From positions 2,232,001 through 2,296,000 of the forward strand of contig NZ_MDGQ01000005.1 of the NCBI RefSeq assembly GCF_001747105.1: a DNA stretch of 64,000 nucleotides, written 5' to 3'. The DNA is from Roseivirga misakiensis. GTDB taxonomy: Bacteria > Bacteroidota > Bacteroidia > Cytophagales > Cyclobacteriaceae. The first letter of the stretch is position 1, and every line of letters starts with the position of its first letter. The notes beneath the pieces are model-generated. The model saw nothing but the letters and a program-made list of their open reading frames with translations. It was not told the origin of the DNA and searched no databases. Made by a program: the position numbers and the translations under genes. Shown here piece after piece: positions 63,693 through 64,000 of the stretch.

Positions 63693-64000
63693 ATGAAGCT
63701 TGTGAAACTGTTTGTGTCTCTCATTTTTACCATAGGAATATTCTATGCGCTGAATACAAAGTTTGGTTCAATCCCTCCATTAGGTAAATTTCTCTCCCCT
63801 AGTACTGGAATCTGGCAAAATGAAGGCAGTGATAATGAATCTGGCAAAACTTTTGAACTAAAGGGACTGAGTGCACCAGTAAATGTTCATTATGATGAAA
63901 ACCTTATCCCACATGTATTTGCACAGAACGATCGAGATCTTTATCGTGCACAAGGCTATATAACAGCTCAACACCGACTTTGGCAAATGGAATTTCAAAC
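63693..64000 (+). CDS. Penicillin-acylase-family protein, N-terminal part
   Basis: Partial gene; 102 residues are visible before the window ends. A signal-anchor or signal peptide (KLFVSLIFTIGIFYALNTKF, about 5-25) precedes the start of a penicillin acylase alpha-chain: VNVHYDENLIPHVFAQNDRDLYRAQGYITAQHRLWQME, a close match to the VxxxDxxGVPHIxAxxxxDLxFAQGYxxAQDRLWQM pattern of this Ntn-hydrolase family. These secreted enzymes cleave amide bonds of penicillins, acyl-homoserine lactones or related substrates. The catalytic Ser of the beta chain lies beyond the window. It is divergent from kdsC, 103 bases away. Confidence 0.85.
   Translation, partial: MKLVKLFVSLIFTIGIFYALNTKFGSIPPLGKFLSPSTGIWQNEGSDNESGKTFELKGLSAPVNVHYDENLIPHVFAQNDRDLYRAQGYITAQHRLWQMEFQ

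Overview
The window looks like a chromosomal segment of a free-living, probably marine member of the Bacteroidota, most likely Cytophagales (Roseivirga/Fulvivirga/Marivirga type). The signs are: low to moderate GC; the gene order parA-parB-DUF5683-dapB; DUF6089-like outer-membrane barrels; promoters of the Bacteroidota form TTG-N17-23-TAnnTTTG; and a Bacteroidota-type type I pullulanase lipoprotein. The genus is an inference from protein style, not from a search.

Layout. (1) 1-18.75 kb is housekeeping: yidC, a UPF0173 metallo-hydrolase, parA, parB, a DUF5683 protein, dapB, ung, apaG, two methyltransferases, a coiled-coil membrane protein, an MFS sugar transporter with a type I pullulanase, a PhzF-like isomerase, an EamA transporter, a peroxiredoxin, two paralogous outer-membrane barrels, a LolD-like ATPase, and sucC followed at once by tRNA-Arg(UCG) and a strong terminator. 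Genes are tightly packed and several convergent pairs overlap at their 3' ends. (2) 18.77-63.59 kb is one co-directional minus-strand surface-glycan locus of about 45 kb, read from right to left. (3) At 63.69 kb a divergent penicillin-acylase-family gene starts and runs off the window. No stretch longer than 300 bases lacks a gene; the longest gap, 180 bases at 54997-55176, holds only a short inverted repeat.

Glycan locus in transcription order: kdsC-kdsA (Kdo synthesis), wza and a BY-kinase wzc (export), wzm/wzt (ABC export, with a long Wzt C-terminal domain), then a decoration block: 2OG-Fe(II) oxygenase, methyltransferases, a broken WlbB-type acetyltransferase, sugar epimerase, aminotransferase, AsnB amidotransferase, FemAB-like transferase, NeuD-like acetyltransferase, intracellular beta-propeller, WbmS-like deacetylase, PhyH oxygenase and FkbM methyltransferase. 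A GT-C-like membrane protein and several glycosyltransferases follow. Next come two neighbouring modules that each pair a carbon-carbon-forming enzyme, a CMP-sugar synthetase, a HAD phosphatase and a GT-B transferase carrying a K-x-H-P motif. The last block, behind its own probable promoter, is a bacillosamine-type initiation cassette in the order glycosyltransferase, Wzy-like membrane protein, glycosyltransferase, PglC-, PglD-, PglE- and PglF-like proteins.

The most novel-looking element is the second CMP module (31864-35992). Where sialic-acid-type pathways use a PEP-dependent NeuB synthase, it has a DRE-TIM aldolase fused to a C-terminal domain with a GGGPS motif reminiscent of DUF115/Maf or GT42 sialyltransferases. 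I infer a pathway to a CMP-activated 2-keto-3-deoxy acid built by a pyruvate-type aldolase. This rests on motif reading only.
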